Position numbers and translations under genes: made by a program
Origin: Bacteroidetes bacterium RIFCSPLOWO2_12_FULL_35_15
GTDB taxonomy: Bacteria; Bacteroidota; Bacteroidia; 2-12-FULL-35-15
Length of the DNA stretch: 64,000 bases
Direction of reading: 5' to 3'
NCBI GenBank assembly: GCA_001769385.1
Contig: MEPB01000026.1
Location: forward strand, 1 to 64,000
Part shown: piece by piece, positions 62,306-64,000 of the stretch
Position numbering within the stretch: position 1 is the stretch's first letter
Layout of the letters: each line of letters starts with the position of its first letter
The notes under the pieces: model-generated
Seen by the model: the letters and a program-made list of their open reading frames with translations, nothing else
Database searches by the model: none
Told to the model about the DNA's origin: nothing

Positions 62306-63805
62306 TTAAAATACCCTTGCAATATTTTCCATGATTATTTGTGCATCGGGTGCAATCAAATTATATAACCAGAATGGTGCAATTCCAATTGCGAGAATTG
62401 CAACAATTAACAATACAGAAGCAAATTTTTCGTTCCATGTTGCATCTTTCAAATGCTGAAAATGTTCATTCACTATTGGGCCCATCACCGCCTTACCGGC
62501 AGCCCGTAAAATATACACCGCTGTTACAACAATGGATGCAGCAGCAAGTATGGTTGCGATACGATGAAAAGCATCCGGACGTTGCCACGACCCGATAAAC
62601 ACCGTCATCTCCGCCACAAAACCACTTAAACCCGGTAAACCCAATGAACACAATCCGGTGATCACATATACAGTTCCGATGAATGGAAGTGTTTTTAATA
62701 ATCCGCCTAATTCAGAAATTTGCCGTGTATGTGTACGTTCGTAGATCATGCCGATGGCACCGAAGAAAAGGGCCGTCATCACACCATGTGACACCATTTG
62801 CATAACGGCACCAATGATCGCAGTTTTGGTAAGCATACCGATACCAAGCAAAATAAATCCGCAGTGACTTACAGAAGAATATGCATTCATGTATTTCAGA
62901 TCCTTTTGCATCAGCGTTGCAAACGAACCATAAATAATCGCGATGGTTGCCAGCAATACTATTAACCAGGAATATTGTTGTGCTGCTTCAGGCATTAAAT
63001 ACGTTGCTACACGCAATGCACCATACCCGCCTAACTTCATTGATATTCCGGCAAGGAACATAGAAGCTGCTGTTGGAGCCGAAGAGTGACCATCGGGCAC
63101 CCAGGTATGAAATGGGAACAATGCTGTAAATACACCAAAGCCTACGAACAGGAATGGAAAAATATACATTTGTGTTTGAACAGGAATATGCAAATGAGAA
63201 ATTTGTATCAGGTCCCATGTATGAACTCCATTGCCTGTATTGGTAGCAAAATAGGTTGCCAACAAACCGATCAATACAAATACAGAACCGCCCATTAACA
63301 TCAATGCAAGTTTCATGGCACTGTATTCTTTTTTGCCGCTTCCCCAAATTGCAATTAATAAGAATTTAGGAATTACAGCTATTTCAAGGAAGAAGAACAT
63401 GGTGAACAGATCCAGTGAAATAAAGAATCCGTAGGCACCAACGCTTAATAATAACAATAAGAAGAAAAACTCTTTAGTTAATGTCTCCACTTTCCAGGAG
63501 ATCAAGATTCCGGCAACCACCACACATGCGGTAAGCATGATCATCACTACCGAAATTCCATCTACACCAATAAAATATTCGATATTCAATGCACTGTACC
63601 AGGAATAACGTTGTTGAAAAAGCATTTGAGCGGTGTTACCAATAGCTCTTTCTGTAATATAAGCATACATCATCGCTGAAGCTAATCCAAGCTGAATAAG
63701 AGATCCAATAAATGAGGTCCATCTTATTTGTGATGAGTTACGGCAGAATAACACAGCAATTGCTGTAAGAAGAGGAACAAGTATTAGTATAGTTAAATTC
63801 GTCAT
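62306..63805 (-). CDS. nuoM: NADH-quinone oxidoreductase subunit M
   Basis: The 499-residue antiporter-like complex I subunit contains FMFFFLEIAVIPKFLLIAIWG-type helices, LFPFHTWVPDGHSSAPTAASMFLAGISMKLGGYG with the proton-path lysines, and SSVSHCGFILLGIG. The length matches the family. The gene order M-N is the standard one, but the gene immediately upstream at the window edge does not look like nuoL. Confidence 0.95.
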   Translation of the reverse strand: MTNLTILILVPLLTAIAVLFCRNSSQIRWTSFIGSLIQLGLASAMMYAYITERAIGNTAQMLFQQRYSWYSALNIEYFIGVDGISVVMIMLTACVVVAGILISWKVETLTKEFFFLLLLLSVGAYGFFISLDLFTMFFFLEIAVIPKFLLIAIWGSGKKEYSAMKLALMLMGGSVFVLIGLLATYFATNTGNGVHTWDLIQISHLHIPVQTQMYIFPFLFVGFGVFTALFPFHTWVPDGHSSAPTAASMFLAGISMKLGGYGALRVATYLMPEAAQQYSWLIVLLATIAIIYGSFATLMQKDLKYMNAYSSVSHCGFILLGIGMLTKTAIIGAVMQMVSHGVMTALFFGAIGMIYERTHTRQISELGGLLKTLPFIGTVYVITGLCSLGLPGLSGFVAEMTVFIGSWQRPDAFHRIATILAAASIVVTAVYILRAAGKAVMGPIVNEHFQHLKDATWNEKFASVLLIVAILAIGIAPFWLYNLIAPDAQIIMENIARVF

Positions 63806-63815
63806 TAGTTCATTT

Positions 63816-63998
63816 CTATTCGTTAATCTTCAATTTTTCAAGCACCAGTGTTTTAAACTGATTCGCAACAGTAACACATTCATTTACTTTATCCACTGTC
63901 AGGCAATATTTCCCATCACATGCTTCATGATCTAATTCATTACAAAGAATTTCTGATATCGCAATTTTTGAAAATTGATTGTCGATACTGATACATTG
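63816..63998 (-). CDS. Cysteine-rich protein of unknown function, C-terminal part only
   Basis: A frame open from the window edge to TAG (63818-63816) encodes 60 residues with five cysteines (QCISID, EILCNELDHEACDGKYCLTV, NECVTV) and an end LVLEKLKINE. It ends 11 bases before nuoM. It is not NuoL, which would be hydrophobic. The spacing of the cysteines is not one I can assign to a family. Confidence 0.5.
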   Translation of the reverse strand, partial: QCISIDNQFSKIAISEILCNELDHEACDGKYCLTVDKVNECVTVANQFKTLVLEKLKINE

Positions 63999-64000
63999 AT

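Overview
The window reads as a chromosomal segment of a free-living member of the Bacteroidota. The DNA is AT-rich and ribosome binding sites are weak. Two secreted proteins end in type IX secretion sorting domains, several upstream regions carry the TAnnTTTG -7 promoter element of this phylum, and MoaC is fused to a MogA/MoaB domain. No rRNA, complete tRNA, CRISPR array or intact insertion sequence was found.

Region 1 (1-12.9 kb): the truncated end of a GIY-YIG nuclease gene with a tRNA 3'-end-like sequence behind it; a polyphosphate kinase 2; an adenylate cyclase-HD protein beside a SulP transporter that carries STAS and cyclic-nucleotide-binding domains; and a potassium locus (Kup transporter, KinB-like histidine kinase, NtrC-type response regulator, outer-membrane porin).

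Region 2 (13-22 kb): an MbnP/MbnH-like lipoprotein pair (copper protein plus di-heme peroxidase), a solitary moaA, and a nitric-oxide/nitrosative-stress module. That module holds two heme-copper-oxidase-subunit-I-like membrane proteins, a DUF2249-Ric/ScdA di-iron repair protein, a tandem DUF2249 protein, a DUF59 protein and an Rrf2 regulator with Fe-S-type cysteines.

Region 3 (22.5-29 kb): two small secreted proteins, proline dehydrogenase, HemN, and three Crp/Fnr regulators.

Region 4 (29-46 kb) is the highlight. An octaheme hydroxylamine-oxidoreductase-like cytochrome and an alginate-export-type porin diverge from a long co-directional run. That run encodes a membrane-anchored monoheme cytochrome c; a Tat-exported type II DMSO-reductase-family enzyme resembling periplasmic nitrate reductase/nitrite oxidoreductase (alpha, beta and heme-b gamma subunits); a TorD/NarJ-type chaperone; a TatA; and a molybdenum-cofactor pathway (moaA, moeA, mobA, moaD, moeB-rhodanese, moaE, moaC-mogA). 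The simplest reading is anaerobic nitrate reduction on the periplasmic side, with nitrite handled by the octaheme protein, cofactor and export supplied in the same run, and regions 2 and 3 supplying NO defence, oxygen-independent heme synthesis and Fnr control. The sequence alone cannot settle the direction of catalysis.

Region 5 (46-64 kb): a TPR protein; two T9SS cargo proteins (a seven-repeat probable propeller and a cyclophilin); a radical-SAM/GME-fold gene pair; a TPR-SpoIIE phosphatase; a non-homologous end-joining operon (Ku, stand-alone LigD phosphoesterase, LigD ligase-polymerase); and nuoM/nuoN of respiratory complex I.

Scattered between genes are at least nine imperfect palindromic repeats of two families, one built on TCATTGCGAGGAAC...GCAATGACG and one on GTCATTTCGACC...GGTCGAAATGAC. 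Coordinates and motifs were read by eye, and family names rest on motif recognition, not on database searches.
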